DNA from: an uncultured Brevundimonas sp.
GTDB lineage: Bacteria; Pseudomonadota; Alphaproteobacteria; Caulobacterales; Caulobacteraceae
Assembly (NCBI RefSeq): GCF_947305955.1
Contig: NZ_CAMZFB010000009.1
Location: 1-64,000, forward strand
Direction: 5' to 3'
DNA: 64,000 bases
Shown: positions 40,267 through 50,458 of the stretch, one piece after another
Layout: every line of letters starts with the position of its first letter
How positions within the stretch are numbered: position 1 is the stretch's first letter
The notes under the pieces: generated by a model
What the model was told of the DNA's origin: nothing
The model's database searches: none
Seen by the model: only the letters and a program-made list of their open reading frames with translations
Program-made: the position numbers and the translations under genes

Positions 40267-41913
40267 ATGTTCCGTACCGCCGCTGTGGCCCTGGCCACCG
40301 TACTGCTGTCCAGTTCGGCCCTCACCTCGGCTGCGGTCGCACAGGAACGTGTCGATCCCGAACGTCTCAGCAATCTTACCCGCGTCCTCGCCTCGGACGA
40401 GTTTGAAGGTCGCGCTCCGGGCACGGACGCTGAGACCATGACCGTCGAATGGATCGCCCAGCAGTTTGCGGCTCTGGGCCTTGAACCGGGTGGTCCCGAC
40501 GGTTCGTGGTTCCAGACGGCAGAGGTATCGCGCACCTCCCAAGACGGCCCTGCCGTCCTGACGGCTTCGGCGGGTGGGCGCACGGTGACCTTTGCCCGCG
40601 CGGACGACATTATCGTCGGCTCGGATCGACCGGTTGACCGCATCTCGCTGAAGGACACACCGGTGGTGTTTGCGGGCTATGGCGTCAGCGCGCCTGAGCG
40701 GGGCTGGGATGATTTCAAGGACGTCGATGTGCGCGGCAAGGTCATCCTTGTCATCGTCAACGACCCCGATTTTGGCGCACCCGAAGGCCACCCTGTCGCC
40801 AATACCTTTGATGGTCAGGCCATGACCTATTACGGGCGCTGGCCGTACAAGTTCGAGGAAGCGGCAGCGCAAGGCGCGGCGGCTGTATTCGTCATCCACG
40901 ACACGGCGGGTGCGGGCTATCCGTGGTCGACGCTAGCAGGGTCCTCGACGGCACCGGACCTCGATATCGTCCGCGCCGATCCGGAAAAGGAGCGCGTGGC
41001 GGCCCAAGGCTGGATTTCCGGCGAGGCGACGCAAAAACTGCTGCAACTGGGCGGTCTGGATCTTGATGCCCTGCGCGTTGCAGCCCGCAGCCGTGACTTC
41101 CGTCCGGTCGAGCTGGACGGCGTGACCATGAATATCGAGTTCGGCCAAAAGGCTGACCGTATCCAGACCCGAAACGTCATCGCCCGCATCACCGGAACCG
41201 AGCATCCGCAAGAGACGGTGATGTTTGGCGCGCACTGGGACGGCTATGGCCGTGGCACGCCCAAGAACGGCGACGACATCTATAACGCTGCCGTCGACAA
41301 TGCGACGGGTGTGGCGGGTATTCTCGAGATCGCCCGCCTTTTTGCAGCGGGTGAAAAGCCCAAACGCTCGGTCGTTTTCGTGTCGTGGGCGGCCGAGGAG
41401 ACCGGCCTGTTGGGCGCTGAATACTATGCGGCCAACCCCGTCTATCCGCTGGAAACCACGGTCGCCAACATCAACATGGACAGCTTGCTGCCGGGTGACG
41501 AGATCGATCCGAACATCGTGGTGATCGGTGCGGGCAAGTCCGATCTGGATGGCCGTCTGTTGCCATTCGCGGCGCGCGAGGGCCGTCGCCTGATCCCCGA
41601 TCCGGCCCCGCAGGCGGGTGCCTTCTATCGCTCGGACCACTTCCCGCTGGCCCGCTCGGGGGTTCCGGCCCTGTTCGCCGCTGCGGGCTTTACCGGCCAT
41701 AACGAGGCCAGCCGCGACTATGTGGCCAACCGCTATCACACCCCTCAGGACGAATGGACACCGGACTGGACCATGAAGGCCGCCGCTGCGGATGTGCAGC
41801 TGATCTATGAGGTAGGCCGCCAACTGGCAGACAGCCGCGACTGGCCGCAATGGGTGGCGGGCAGCGAGTTCGAGGGCGTTCGCAAGCAGTCCGAAGACCG
41901 CCGCCGCCCCTGA
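40267..41913 (+). CDS. Exported M28 family metallopeptidase
   Basis: A 548-residue zinc peptidase with a signal peptide ending SAAVA-Q (about residue 25). The two-zinc ligands typical of M28 are present: GAHWDGYG (H, D), AVDNATGVAG (D), WAAEETGLLG (E, E), NINMDS (D) and RSDHFPLAR (H). A PA-domain-like insertion lies between about residues 120 and 250. Such enzymes act on peptides in the periplasm or outside. The start ATG has GGAGAAAG before it. It may form a nutrient-peptide set with the aminopeptidase upstream and the S9 peptidase at the window end. Confidence 0.93.
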   Translation: MFRTAAVALATVLLSSSALTSAAVAQERVDPERLSNLTRVLASDEFEGRAPGTDAETMTVEWIAQQFAALGLEPGGPDGSWFQTAEVSRTSQDGPAVLTASAGGRTVTFARADDIIVGSDRPVDRISLKDTPVVFAGYGVSAPERGWDDFKDVDVRGKVILVIVNDPDFGAPEGHPVANTFDGQAMTYYGRWPYKFEEAAAQGAAAVFVIHDTAGAGYPWSTLAGSSTAPDLDIVRADPEKERVAAQGWISGEATQKLLQLGGLDLDALRVAARSRDFRPVELDGVTMNIEFGQKADRIQTRNVIARITGTEHPQETVMFGAHWDGYGRGTPKNGDDIYNAAVDNATGVAGILEIARLFAAGEKPKRSVVFVSWAAEETGLLGAEYYAANPVYPLETTVANINMDSLLPGDEIDPNIVVIGAGKSDLDGRLLPFAAREGRRLIPDPAPQAGAFYRSDHFPLARSGVPALFAAAGFTGHNEASRDYVANRYHTPQDEWTPDWTMKAAAADVQLIYEVGRQLADSRDWPQWVAGSEFEGVRKQSEDRRRP

Positions 41914-41984
41914 TCCATCCGGTCCCCTGCGGTCGATTGCGATCGTAGGGTGACCTTGGTTCCGGCACGCGGTAAACCGTGTCT

Positions 41985-43124
41985 ATGACGACCGAAATCC
42001 ACGGCATCTGCCCCGACCAATTCGCCGCTGTGAAGGACGCCTTTGCAGCCAATTTCACCGACGCGCCTGAAGGGCTGAACGAGGTCGGTGCGCGCTTTTC
42101 GATTACCATCGAGGGCGAGACGGTCATCGACCTGTGGGGCGGATCGGCGGATACGGCCGGACAGGTGCCGTTCAGCCAGACGACGCTGGTGCCGATCTTC
42201 TCCAGCGGCAAGGCGGTGATGGCGCTGATGATGGCGCGTCTGGTCGAAGAGGGACGTCTGTCCTACGAGGACAAGGTTGTCGACCACTGGCCCGAGTTCG
42301 GCCAGAACGGCAAGGATCAGCTGACCATCGGCCAGTTGATGAGCCACCAGTCCGGCCTGCCGGGCTTTGACGAACCGGTCGATCCCTCAATCTGGTATGA
42401 CCCGCCCGCCGTGGTCGCGCGTCTGGCCGCGCAGAAGCCGATGTGGGAGCCGGGCACGGCGTCGGGCTATCACCCCATTTCCATTGGCCTGATGGCGGGC
42501 GAGATTTTCCGCCGTCTGGATGGCCGCACCATGGGCACGGCCCTGCGTGAGGATTTCTGCGAGCCGTTCGGCCTTGATCTGTGGATCGGCACGCCCGTCA
42601 GCGAGCACGACCGCGCCGCCGAGATGAAACGCCCCAGCGCCCTGCCCAATCTGGGGCAGCTGGACCCGCTCAAGATGGCGGCCTTCGTCAATCGCGGCGC
42701 AGCACCGGGCGGGCGTGGCTCGGCTGAATGGCGTCAGGCGGAAATCCCGTCGGCCAATATGCATGCCTCGGGGGCCGATCTGGCGCGTCTTCTGTCGATC
42801 ATCGCCAATGGTGGCCAGTTGGGCCGCGAGACCTTCCTGTCGGCTGAAACCCTTGCGGCCCTGTCCAAGGAACGCATCCACGGACCGGACAAGATCCTGC
42901 CGTTCGATCTCAGCTGGGCTGCGGGTCTGATGCGTAATGAGGGCCTGAATATCTTTGGCCCCAATGCCGATACACTTGGCCATTGTGGCTGGGGCGGATC
43001 GCTGGTGTGGGCGGATGCCAAGGCCCGCATTTCGGGGGCCTATGTCATGAACCGCCAGTCGCCCCACCTGCTGGGCGATCCGCGCGCCGTGCGTCTGGTC
43101 AATGCGGTTTACGGGGCGCTCTAA
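41985..43124 (+). CDS. Serine hydrolase of the class C beta-lactamase/esterase fold
   Basis: A 380-residue protein with the S-x-x-K motif at S73-SG-K76 (IFSSGKAVMA) and a later Y-containing motif in ASGYHPIS near residue 160. It lacks a signal peptide, so it is more likely an EstB-like cytoplasmic esterase than a periplasmic beta-lactamase. The start may be the ATG at 41985 or a GTG at 41979. A terminator hairpin overlaps its stop. The substrate is unknown. Confidence 0.88.
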   Translation: MTTEIHGICPDQFAAVKDAFAANFTDAPEGLNEVGARFSITIEGETVIDLWGGSADTAGQVPFSQTTLVPIFSSGKAVMALMMARLVEEGRLSYEDKVVDHWPEFGQNGKDQLTIGQLMSHQSGLPGFDEPVDPSIWYDPPAVVARLAAQKPMWEPGTASGYHPISIGLMAGEIFRRLDGRTMGTALREDFCEPFGLDLWIGTPVSEHDRAAEMKRPSALPNLGQLDPLKMAAFVNRGAAPGGRGSAEWRQAEIPSANMHASGADLARLLSIIANGGQLGRETFLSAETLAALSKERIHGPDKILPFDLSWAAGLMRNEGLNIFGPNADTLGHCGWGGSLVWADAKARISGAYVMNRQSPHLLGDPRAVRLVNAVYGAL

Positions 43125-43131
43125 GCGCCCC
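43113..43131 (+). terminator. Terminator overlapping the serine-hydrolase stop codon
   Basis: GGGGCGCT (43113-43120) pairs with AGCGCCCC (43124-43131) with a three-base loop that includes the first base of the TAA stop, followed by TTTTT. A compact, strong intrinsic terminator. Confidence 0.88.
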
Positions 43132-43150
43132 TTTTTACTGCGCCGTCAGC

Positions 43151-43690
43151 CTATTGGGCTGGAAGGGCGATCTGGTCGTGCAGGATTTCCCAGCCCGAGG
43201 CACTGCGGCGCAACAGGCGGGTGAACAGGGCGCGCTGGTTCTGGCCGTTGACGGTGATGATCATTCGGCCCGAAGTCACCGCCGTATAGTCGTCCAGCTG
43301 TAGCGTCTCGAACCACTCATAGTTCATCGTGCCCAGGCCGCCGGCGCGCGCGCTGCGGGCTTCCAGCCATGCACGGACCGGCTCCGGCCCCTTCAGAGGC
43401 TCGTCGCCATAGAGCACCAGCAGGGGCTGGTCCTCGGCATAGAATTTCATGATCTGGTCGACATCGCCCGATGACCAAGCCGCCGCCGCATCATCGAGGG
43501 TGTCGCTGATCTGGGTGAACAGCTGGGCCGTATGCTGGCTGGGCGACAGGCTGACTTCCTCGCGCGCTTCCAGTGCCGGAGGCTGGTTGGAGGTGCGGAC
43601 AATCTCGTCCTGCGTCGTGGCGCAGGCAGGTGCGCCTGCGAGCAGGATCGACGACAAGGCGAGTGCGGGCAGCAGGCGAGATGAGATCAT
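43151..43690 (-). CDS. Exported SnoaL/DUF4440-like protein
   Basis: A 179-residue protein. The ATG at 43690 gives a hydrophobic signal sequence (MISSRLLPALALSSILLAGA) ending near PACA. The mature part contains a NTF2/SnoaL-like fold: AAAAWSSGDVDQIMKFYAED, EPVRAWLEARSA, and the strands YTAVTSGRMIITVNGQN and GWEILHDQIA. These domains are enzymatic or ligand-binding; no catalytic residues can be assigned. It is downstream of rarD on the same strand. Confidence 0.8.
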   Translation of the reverse strand: MISSRLLPALALSSILLAGAPACATTQDEIVRTSNQPPALEAREEVSLSPSQHTAQLFTQISDTLDDAAAAWSSGDVDQIMKFYAEDQPLLVLYGDEPLKGPEPVRAWLEARSARAGGLGTMNYEWFETLQLDDYTAVTSGRMIITVNGQNQRALFTRLLRRSASGWEILHDQIALPAQ

Positions 43691-43721
43691 GATCTGTCTT
43701 AATCCGTTATCGGTGCAGAAC

Positions 43722-44687
43722 TCAACGTTGCGCGACGTCGTCGACATCCTCGACCAGACCCGGTTCCGGCTCGGCAACCACGGGCGCGGCGTCCTTGCGG
43801 CGGGCCGAGGTCAGTGCGCCATAGATGAACACACCCACAGCCGCCCAGATAAAGACGAAGGACAGGATACGCAGCGGGTTCAGCGGCTCGCCCTGAACCG
43901 TGCCGATGACGAATACGATGGTCGGGGCCAGAAACTGCAGGAAGCCCATGCTGGAAAGCGGGATACGTCGCGCTGCCCACGAAAACAGCATCAGCGGAAT
44001 GACCGTGATGGGACCGGCTGCCAGCAGCCAGAACATGGACGCCGCCGATGCGGTAAAGTGGCCGTTTCCGCTGCTCTCCAGCCAGATCATATAGGCCAGA
44101 CCCGGCAGGGTCAGGACCAGACATTCAATAAACAGCCCCGTCTGGGCATCGGCCTGAACCCGTTTGCGAATGATGCCATAGACCGCAAAGGTCAGGGCCA
44201 GACCCAGTGAAATCCACGGCGCATGGCCCAGTGCGACGGTCTGGATCACCACACCGATAGCCGCCAGACCCATGGCGATCTTGCCCGCACCGGAAATCTT
44301 CTCGCGGAAAATCCAAGCGCCTGCCGCCATGTTCAGCAGCGGGTTCAGATAATAGCCCAGCGAGGCATCCAGCGTGCGGCCGCTGTTCACCGCCAGAATA
44401 TAGATGATCCAATTGCCCGCGATGATGGCGGCGGACAGCACCAGCCAGCCCAGCGTCTTGGGGTTACGCAGGATAGACAGCGTCTGTCCCCACTGCTTGG
44501 CGAGGATGACCAGCAGCAGCGCCCACACCACACCCCAGACGGCGCGGTGGCCCATGATCTCCCACGCCGATGCGCCTTGATGCGACATCTGCTGGAAGGC
44601 CAGCGGGACAAAGCCCCAGATGAGATAGCACAGGACACCGGCGGCAATGGCGGTCTGGGTGCCCGAGGGCGCGTTTTGGGTCGTCAC
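43722..44687 (-). CDS. rarD: EamA-family transporter RarD-like
   Basis: A 321-residue inner-membrane protein with about ten hydrophobic helices and the RarD-type N-terminus (AAGVLCYLIWGFVPLAFQQM). The NSGRTLDASLGYYLNPLLNM segment and the second-half mirror of it are typical of RarD (TIGR00688) within the drug/metabolite transporter superfamily. Substrates are not established. It precedes the SnoaL-like gene and follows asd on the same strand without evident coupling. Confidence 0.92.
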   Translation of the reverse strand: MTTQNAPSGTQTAIAAGVLCYLIWGFVPLAFQQMSHQGASAWEIMGHRAVWGVVWALLLVILAKQWGQTLSILRNPKTLGWLVLSAAIIAGNWIIYILAVNSGRTLDASLGYYLNPLLNMAAGAWIFREKISGAGKIAMGLAAIGVVIQTVALGHAPWISLGLALTFAVYGIIRKRVQADAQTGLFIECLVLTLPGLAYMIWLESSGNGHFTASAASMFWLLAAGPITVIPLMLFSWAARRIPLSSMGFLQFLAPTIVFVIGTVQGEPLNPLRILSFVFIWAAVGVFIYGALTSARRKDAAPVVAEPEPGLVEDVDDVAQR

Positions 44688-44769
44688 GAGACACTCTTGG
44701 GGACCGGCGCATCCGGTCTGAAGGCGAACACAGGAAAAACGCCCCGTGTTTCCACGGGGCGCTGAAGGA

Positions 44770-45816
44770 TCAGACGATCAGGGTGCGAACGCCGGACTTC
44801 GGCGTGATCGTTCCTGTCTCGTCCAGAAGCTGGGCGATCTGGACGGCGTTGAGCGCCGCACCCTTGCGAAGGTTGTCGCCGACGCACCAGAAGGTGATGC
44901 CGTTCTCGACGGTCGGGTCCTTGCGGATACGCGAGACATAGACCGGATGCTCGCCAGCCACGTCGACCGGCGTGACATAGCCGTCGTGCTCCAGCTTATC
45001 GACGACCAGCACGCCCGGTGCCTCGCGCAGGATGTCGCGGGCCTCGTCCGGCTCGATCGGACGATCGAACTCGACCGTGACGGTCTCGGAGTGGCCGACG
45101 AACACCGGCACGCGCACGCAGGTGACGGTCAGCTTGATGTCCGGATCAAGCATCTTGTGGGTTTCGTCCCACATTTTGGCTTCTTCGTCGGTATAGCCGT
45201 CGTCACGGAACGAGCCGATGTACGGAATGACGTTGAAGGCGATCTGCTTGGGGAATTTCTTCGGCGTGGTGTCGCCAAGGCCATAGACAGCCTTGGTCTG
45301 GTTCCACAGCTCGTCCATACCTTCCTTACCGGCACCCGAAACCGACTGATAGGTCGAGACGACGCAGCGCTTGATCTTGGCGGCATCGTGCAGCGGCTTG
45401 AGCGCCACGACCAGCTGCGCGGTCGAGCAGTTGGGGTTGGCGATGATGTTCTTCTTCTTGGCGTCCTTGACCGCGTCCGGGTTCACTTCCGGCACGATCA
45501 GCGGCACGTCGGGGTCCTTGCGGAAGGCCGAGGAGTTGTCGATCACGATCGGGCCGAGCTTGCCGATCTTTTCCGACCATGCGCGCGACACGTCGCCGCC
45601 TGCCGACATCAGAACGATATCGACCTGCGAGAAGTCAAAGGCCTCGATGTCTTCGCACTTGATGGTCTTGTCGCCCCAGGCGACTTCCATGCCTTTCGAT
45701 TTTCGTGAAGCAATCGCGTGCATTTTCTCGACGGGAAAGTTCAGTTCCTCGAGAATGGCCAGCATTTCCCGACCGACATTGCCGGTGGCGCCTACGATGG
45801 CGACGCGATAGCCCAT
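44770..45816 (-). CDS. asd: Aspartate-semialdehyde dehydrogenase
   Basis: This enzyme makes aspartate semialdehyde for lysine/diaminopimelate, threonine and methionine synthesis. The 348 residues start YRVAIVGATGNVGREML (NADP-binding), with IDNSSAFR, the catalytic cysteine in ANPNCSTAQL, YQSVSGAGKEGM and later RVPVFVGHSE. The ATG at 45816 is preceded by AGAAGGTAG; a further upstream ATG would add 28 residues without homology. Monocistronic in appearance, with rarD 82 bases downstream. Confidence 0.97.
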   Translation of the reverse strand: MGYRVAIVGATGNVGREMLAILEELNFPVEKMHAIASRKSKGMEVAWGDKTIKCEDIEAFDFSQVDIVLMSAGGDVSRAWSEKIGKLGPIVIDNSSAFRKDPDVPLIVPEVNPDAVKDAKKKNIIANPNCSTAQLVVALKPLHDAAKIKRCVVSTYQSVSGAGKEGMDELWNQTKAVYGLGDTTPKKFPKQIAFNVIPYIGSFRDDGYTDEEAKMWDETHKMLDPDIKLTVTCVRVPVFVGHSETVTVEFDRPIEPDEARDILREAPGVLVVDKLEHDGYVTPVDVAGEHPVYVSRIRKDPTVENGITFWCVGDNLRKGAALNAVQIAQLLDETGTITPKSGVRTLIV

Positions 45817-45961
45817 GATAAAATCTACCTTCTGGGATGGTTGCAAAGAGAGCTTGTCATGTGGTGCTTTCGAGTGTGCGGTGCAACCAAAATTATCCAA
45901 GCCGGACTGATTTAACGAACTGCGGCTTCCAACAGGGGGCTCTGAGGGCTATTTCGGCGGC

Positions 45962-47077
45962 ATGACTTCGCGCATCCGTAATGCTTATGACATCCGCCTC
46001 GAAGAGGGGGTGATCAACCCCGATCCCGCTCAGGAAAGGCTGATTGCGGAGTTGGAGCGGCTGGAAAACGATCTGGCCAAGAAGGGATTGTTCGGCTCTG
46101 TGCCGGAAGTGCGCGGCATCTACATCTGGGGTCCGCCCGGTCGCGGCAAGTCCATGCTGATGGACCTGTTCTATTCCTCGACGCCGGAACAGCGCAAAGT
46201 CCGCGCCCACTTCCACGCCTTCATGGCCCGCATCCATGATCTGGTCCGCCAATGGCGCGAGGGCGACAAGCTCCAGCGCAAGGCCGTGTTCGGCACGCAC
46301 AAGGGCGATGATCCCATCCCGCCGATTGCCGGACTGATCGCCTCCGAGACGCGCCTGCTGTGCTTTGACGAGCTTCAGGTCACCGATATCGCCGATGCCA
46401 TGATCCTCGGGCGCCTGTTCGATGCCCTGTTCGAGCGCAAGGTGGTGATGGCCATCACCTCCAACCGCGCGCCGGAGGACCTGTACAAGAACGGTCTCAA
46501 CCGCCAGCTCTTCCTGCCCTTTATCGACATCCTGCGCCAAAGGCTGGTGGTGACCGAAACGGCGGGGGCCAAGGATTTCCGTCTCGATCGCCTGTCGGGC
46601 GACAAGGTGTGGTTTGCCACTGACAGCGAGGGTGCTGTTCAGGGCTTTGAGAGCCTGTGGTCCGACCTGAAGGGTGGCGAGACCGAAGAGCCGACGACCC
46701 TGACGGTGCTGGGCCGCGAAGTGGTGGTCGAACGCACCGTGGGCGGTATGGCCCGCGCGACCTTTGCCGATCTGTGTGGGCGACCGCTGGGCCCGCAGGA
46801 CTATCTGGCCATCGCTCGCCGCTTCCATACGGTCTTTCTGGAGCGCGTCCCGCGCCTTGGTCCGAACAACCGTCAGGAAGCCCGCCGCCTCGTGACCCTG
46901 ATCGACGCCCTCTATGAGGCCAAGACCCGACTGGTGGTGCTGGCCGAGGCCGAGCCGGAAGTCCTCTACCCCGAAGGCGACGGCGCCTTCGAGTTCGAAC
47001 GCACCGTCTCGCGCCTCAACGAAATGCGCAGCCAAAGCTGGCTCGAACACGAGCCAGAGGCTCTGAAATCCCACTGA
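45962..47077 (+). CDS. zapE: Cell division ATPase ZapE (AFG1-like)
   Basis: A 371-residue AFG1-type ATPase. Walker A is GPPGRGKS (about residues 58-65) and Walker B is LLCFDELQVTDIADAMIL. ZapE-type proteins interact with the Z-ring under stress in E. coli and with membrane-bound proteases in other organisms. In many alphaproteobacteria it neighbours mdh, as here, though the genes are convergent. A hairpin lies in the spacer. Confidence 0.93.
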   Translation: MTSRIRNAYDIRLEEGVINPDPAQERLIAELERLENDLAKKGLFGSVPEVRGIYIWGPPGRGKSMLMDLFYSSTPEQRKVRAHFHAFMARIHDLVRQWREGDKLQRKAVFGTHKGDDPIPPIAGLIASETRLLCFDELQVTDIADAMILGRLFDALFERKVVMAITSNRAPEDLYKNGLNRQLFLPFIDILRQRLVVTETAGAKDFRLDRLSGDKVWFATDSEGAVQGFESLWSDLKGGETEEPTTLTVLGREVVVERTVGGMARATFADLCGRPLGPQDYLAIARRFHTVFLERVPRLGPNNRQEARRLVTLIDALYEAKTRLVVLAEAEPEVLYPEGDGAFEFERTVSRLNEMRSQSWLEHEPEALKSH

Positions 47078-47089
47078 CCGACACAGAAA

Positions 47090-47205
47090 AAGGGCCGCTC
47101 CAGAAACTGGAGCGGCCCTTAATCTTATCCAGCGCGAGATCGCTCAAGCAGTGAGCGACCGCGTCGCGAGCGGTAGCGATCTCTCGCTCCGCCCGCGCAG
47201 CGGGC
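47090..47205 (-). terminator. Three-hairpin array downstream of mdh
   Basis: From the mdh side (minus strand): GCCCGC/GCGGGC (47191-47205); a long hairpin with outer arms GAGATCGCT (47136-47144)/AGCGATCTC (47175-47183) and inner ACCGC (47158-47162)/GCGGT (47170-47174); and a 14-pair stem (47090-47103 with 47107-47120, loop AAA) whose minus-strand tail is TTTTTCTG, the actual terminator. It could also end zapE. Same layout as after acnA. Confidence 0.75.
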
Positions 47206-47210
47206 CAGTA

Positions 47211-48173
<963 letters not shown>

Positions 48174-48315
48174 TTAAGGTCTCTCCAGTCGATGTTGCGT
48201 GTGCGAAACACTATTCGATGGCGGGCGGTCTAGACCCGCTAGGGAGCGGGAGCAAGTCTCCCGCGTTTGGGCTTTGGTCTTCAATACGGCGTCCCACCAC
48301 AAGGTAGCTTGGCTT

Positions 48316-49047
48316 ATGAACTCCCAGTCCACTCCGACCGCTTATGAAAACAAGGCGTTAGCTCAAGCTTTGAGCTGGCGGACGCGTCAGCACAAACAAC
48401 CGGGGCTGTGGGACAGATCGACCCGTGCCACGCAGGACAAGATCAACAACATCATTCCCGAGCCTGTTCACAAGACGGTCACAGCGGTCATGAAACAGAT
48501 GACCAAGGCCATCATGACAGGATCGGGCTGGATCGCGGGCGGGCCGCGTACCGAAGGCACGCTGGAAGAGCGAGAAAAGGCCATCCTCGATCTGATGAAG
48601 ACCTATCGCACCACGGCGGGCATCGAGGGGGCCGTGGCCGGTGCGGGCGGTTTTGTGCTGGCGGCGGCGGACCTTCCGACCCTGATGGCGATCAAGATCA
48701 AGCTGCTGTTTGAAATCTGCGCGGCCTATGGCTTTGACAGCCGTGATCCGGCCGAGCGGCTCTTTATCCTGCGCATCTTCCATCTGGCCTTTGCCAGCGC
48801 GAGGCAACGCCCCGCTGCTCTGGCCGCGTTGGAGGCCAGCATTCCCGAGACGGACGATGAGCCGGTCGAGATCGACTGGCGTAGGTTCCAGCTCGAATAC
48901 AGGGACTATATGGACGTCGCCAAGCTGTTGCAGCTTCTACCCGTGATCGGCGCGCCCGTCGGGGCGGTGGTCAACTGGCGGCTGACCTCGCGTCTGGCCA
49001 AGACGGCGGTTCAGGCCTATCGACTGCGCTGGTTCAACGAGGTCTAG
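48316..49047 (+). CDS. EcsC-family protein
   Basis: A 243-residue protein of the EcsC family (Pfam EcsC). The central hydrophobic part AGAGGFVLAAADLPTLMAIKIKLLFEIC and YRDYMDVAKLLQLLPVIGAPVGAVVN are typical. The ATG at 48316 gives MNSQSTPTAYENKALAQ; an upstream GTG would add 39 residues without homology. EcsC proteins are associated with the inner membrane, role unclear. The HIT gene begins three bases after its stop. Confidence 0.88.
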   Translation: MNSQSTPTAYENKALAQALSWRTRQHKQPGLWDRSTRATQDKINNIIPEPVHKTVTAVMKQMTKAIMTGSGWIAGGPRTEGTLEEREKAILDLMKTYRTTAGIEGAVAGAGGFVLAAADLPTLMAIKIKLLFEICAAYGFDSRDPAERLFILRIFHLAFASARQRPAALAALEASIPETDDEPVEIDWRRFQLEYRDYMDVAKLLQLLPVIGAPVGAVVNWRLTSRLAKTAVQAYRLRWFNEV

Positions 49048-49050
49048 ATT

Positions 49051-49488
49051 ATGGTCCCAGCCGATGCCTTTAAAGCCGCCCCTGCCTTCGAGGCGGCCTC
49101 CCTTCATGTGACCGACTGGCCGCTGTGTCAGGTCCGTCTCCAGAATGACGGGCGTTTCTGCTGGCTGATCCTATTGCCTCGCGTAGAGGGCGCGGTCGAG
49201 CTTGCGGACCTGACGACCGATCAGCGGGCGCAACTGATGGAAGAGGCTGTCGAGGCGGGCCGTCTGGTCGCAGCGATGGCGCAGGCCGAAGGCGCGCCGA
49301 TCGACAAGATCAACACTGCGGCAATAGGCAATGTGACCTCGCAACTGCATGTCCATGTGGTGGGCCGACGCCGCGATGACCCTCTGTGGCCCGATCCTGT
49401 CTGGGGGCGGCCCGGGGCAATTTTTTGTGAACCCGCGGTCCTTGAAGGCCGTATCGCGGCGGTCAAATCCCATCATCTTACCGCCTGA
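49051..49488 (+). CDS. HIT-family protein
   Basis: A 145-residue histidine-triad protein that likely hydrolyses or transfers nucleotidyl groups. The triad H-x-H-x... appears in SQLHVHVVGRR (about residues 105-112), after the typical NTAAIGNVTS. It lies 3 bases downstream of the EcsC gene and is probably co-transcribed with it. The exact nucleotide substrate is not decided by sequence. Confidence 0.9.
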   Translation: MVPADAFKAAPAFEAASLHVTDWPLCQVRLQNDGRFCWLILLPRVEGAVELADLTTDQRAQLMEEAVEAGRLVAAMAQAEGAPIDKINTAAIGNVTSQLHVHVVGRRRDDPLWPDPVWGRPGAIFCEPAVLEGRIAAVKSHHLTA

Positions 49489-49604
49489 CGAACTTTATGA
49501 TCCGACTATCGGCGTGGGTTCGTTGACATCGCCTGCTGCACGGCACAAAAGCCTTTGCAACAGTCTGACCCTGAATTTCCACAGGTTTTTTGAGAATCAT
49601 TCGC

Positions 49605-50066
49605 ATGTCGAACCATCAGGCAGCGGGTGGGGCTAACGGCGACCGCACCGGCCGTTATGTCCGCCACCCCAACGGGCACGTCACGCCGATGTCGCCCTTC
49701 ACTTCGATCTGGCGCTGGCACATCACCATGGTGGCCTCGATCCTGTTCCGCGTGACCATTGGCGCGGCCACGGTCGGCGCGGTTCTGGTCCTGTGCTGGC
49801 TGGCCACCGCCGCTAATGGCGCAGAGGCCCTGACCAAGCTGCAGGTCTGCCTCGCCTCGCCGCTGGGCCTGATTGTCGGCTTCGGCCTGACCGTCGTGCT
49901 GTTCTCGTTCTTCCTGAACGGCGCCCGCCACCTGATCAACGACTTCGGCCACGGCCTGACCGTGAAGTCGGCCAACCTGCTGTCGCGCATTGCTGTGTGG
50001 GGCCCGCTGGTTCTGGCCGTGCTGTTCTGGGTCGCCCTGTTCGCAACCGGAAAGGTTTCGCTGTGA
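49605..50066 (+). CDS. sdhC: Succinate dehydrogenase cytochrome b556 subunit SdhC
   Basis: A 153-residue membrane anchor of complex II with three hydrophobic helices. The SPFTSIWRWHITMVASILFR opening and the haem-ligand region ARHLINDFGHGL are typical. The ATG at 49605 follows a GAGAA site; an upstream in-frame ATG adds five residues. A TTGACA hexamer at 49523-49528 could be part of its promoter. It is first in sdhCDAB and its stop overlaps the GTG start of sdhD. Confidence 0.95.
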   Translation: MSNHQAAGGANGDRTGRYVRHPNGHVTPMSPFTSIWRWHITMVASILFRVTIGAATVGAVLVLCWLATAANGAEALTKLQVCLASPLGLIVGFGLTVVLFSFFLNGARHLINDFGHGLTVKSANLLSRIAVWGPLVLAVLFWVALFATGKVSL

Positions 50067-50452
50067 GCGCTGCACCTAAGTTCAAAAACAATGTGAAGAT
50101 CTCCGAGCGCCACGGTGCCGGTGAGTGGAAGCTCGAAAAAGCGCTTCTGCTGCTTCTGATGCCGCTGAGCCTGTGGGTTGCCTCGACCGGCTTCACCCTC
50201 GCCGGTGCCGACGCTGCCACGGTCGCCGCATGGTTCGCCAACAAGCTGAACATCGGTCTGGCCATCGTCACGGCTCTGGCCTTCTTCGGCTTTGCCTACC
50301 TCGCCTGGAAGGTGATCATCGAGGACTACGTACCTGCGCCGTCGTCGCGCAAGTCGCTGAGCGTCGTCGCCCTGATCGTCTTTGTTGCGCTGGCTGCTGC
50401 CAGCATCTTCTTCATCGTGCGCGCCGCCGCTGCGCTGGCCGCAGGAGCTTAA
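50063..50452 (+). CDS. sdhD: Succinate dehydrogenase membrane subunit SdhD
   Basis: A 129-residue second membrane anchor with three helices (LLLLLMPLSLWVAS, then NIGLAIVTALAFFGFAYLAW and SVVALIVFVALAAASIFFIV). KVIIEDYV before the last helix is the family mark. The start is the GTG at 50063, four bases before the end of sdhC; a longer frame through sdhC would have no homology. sdhA begins six bases after its stop. Confidence 0.93.
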   Translation: MSAAPKFKNNVKISERHGAGEWKLEKALLLLLMPLSLWVASTGFTLAGADAATVAAWFANKLNIGLAIVTALAFFGFAYLAWKVIIEDYVPAPSSRKSLSVVALIVFVALAAASIFFIVRAAAALAAGA

Positions 50453-50458
50453 TCGACC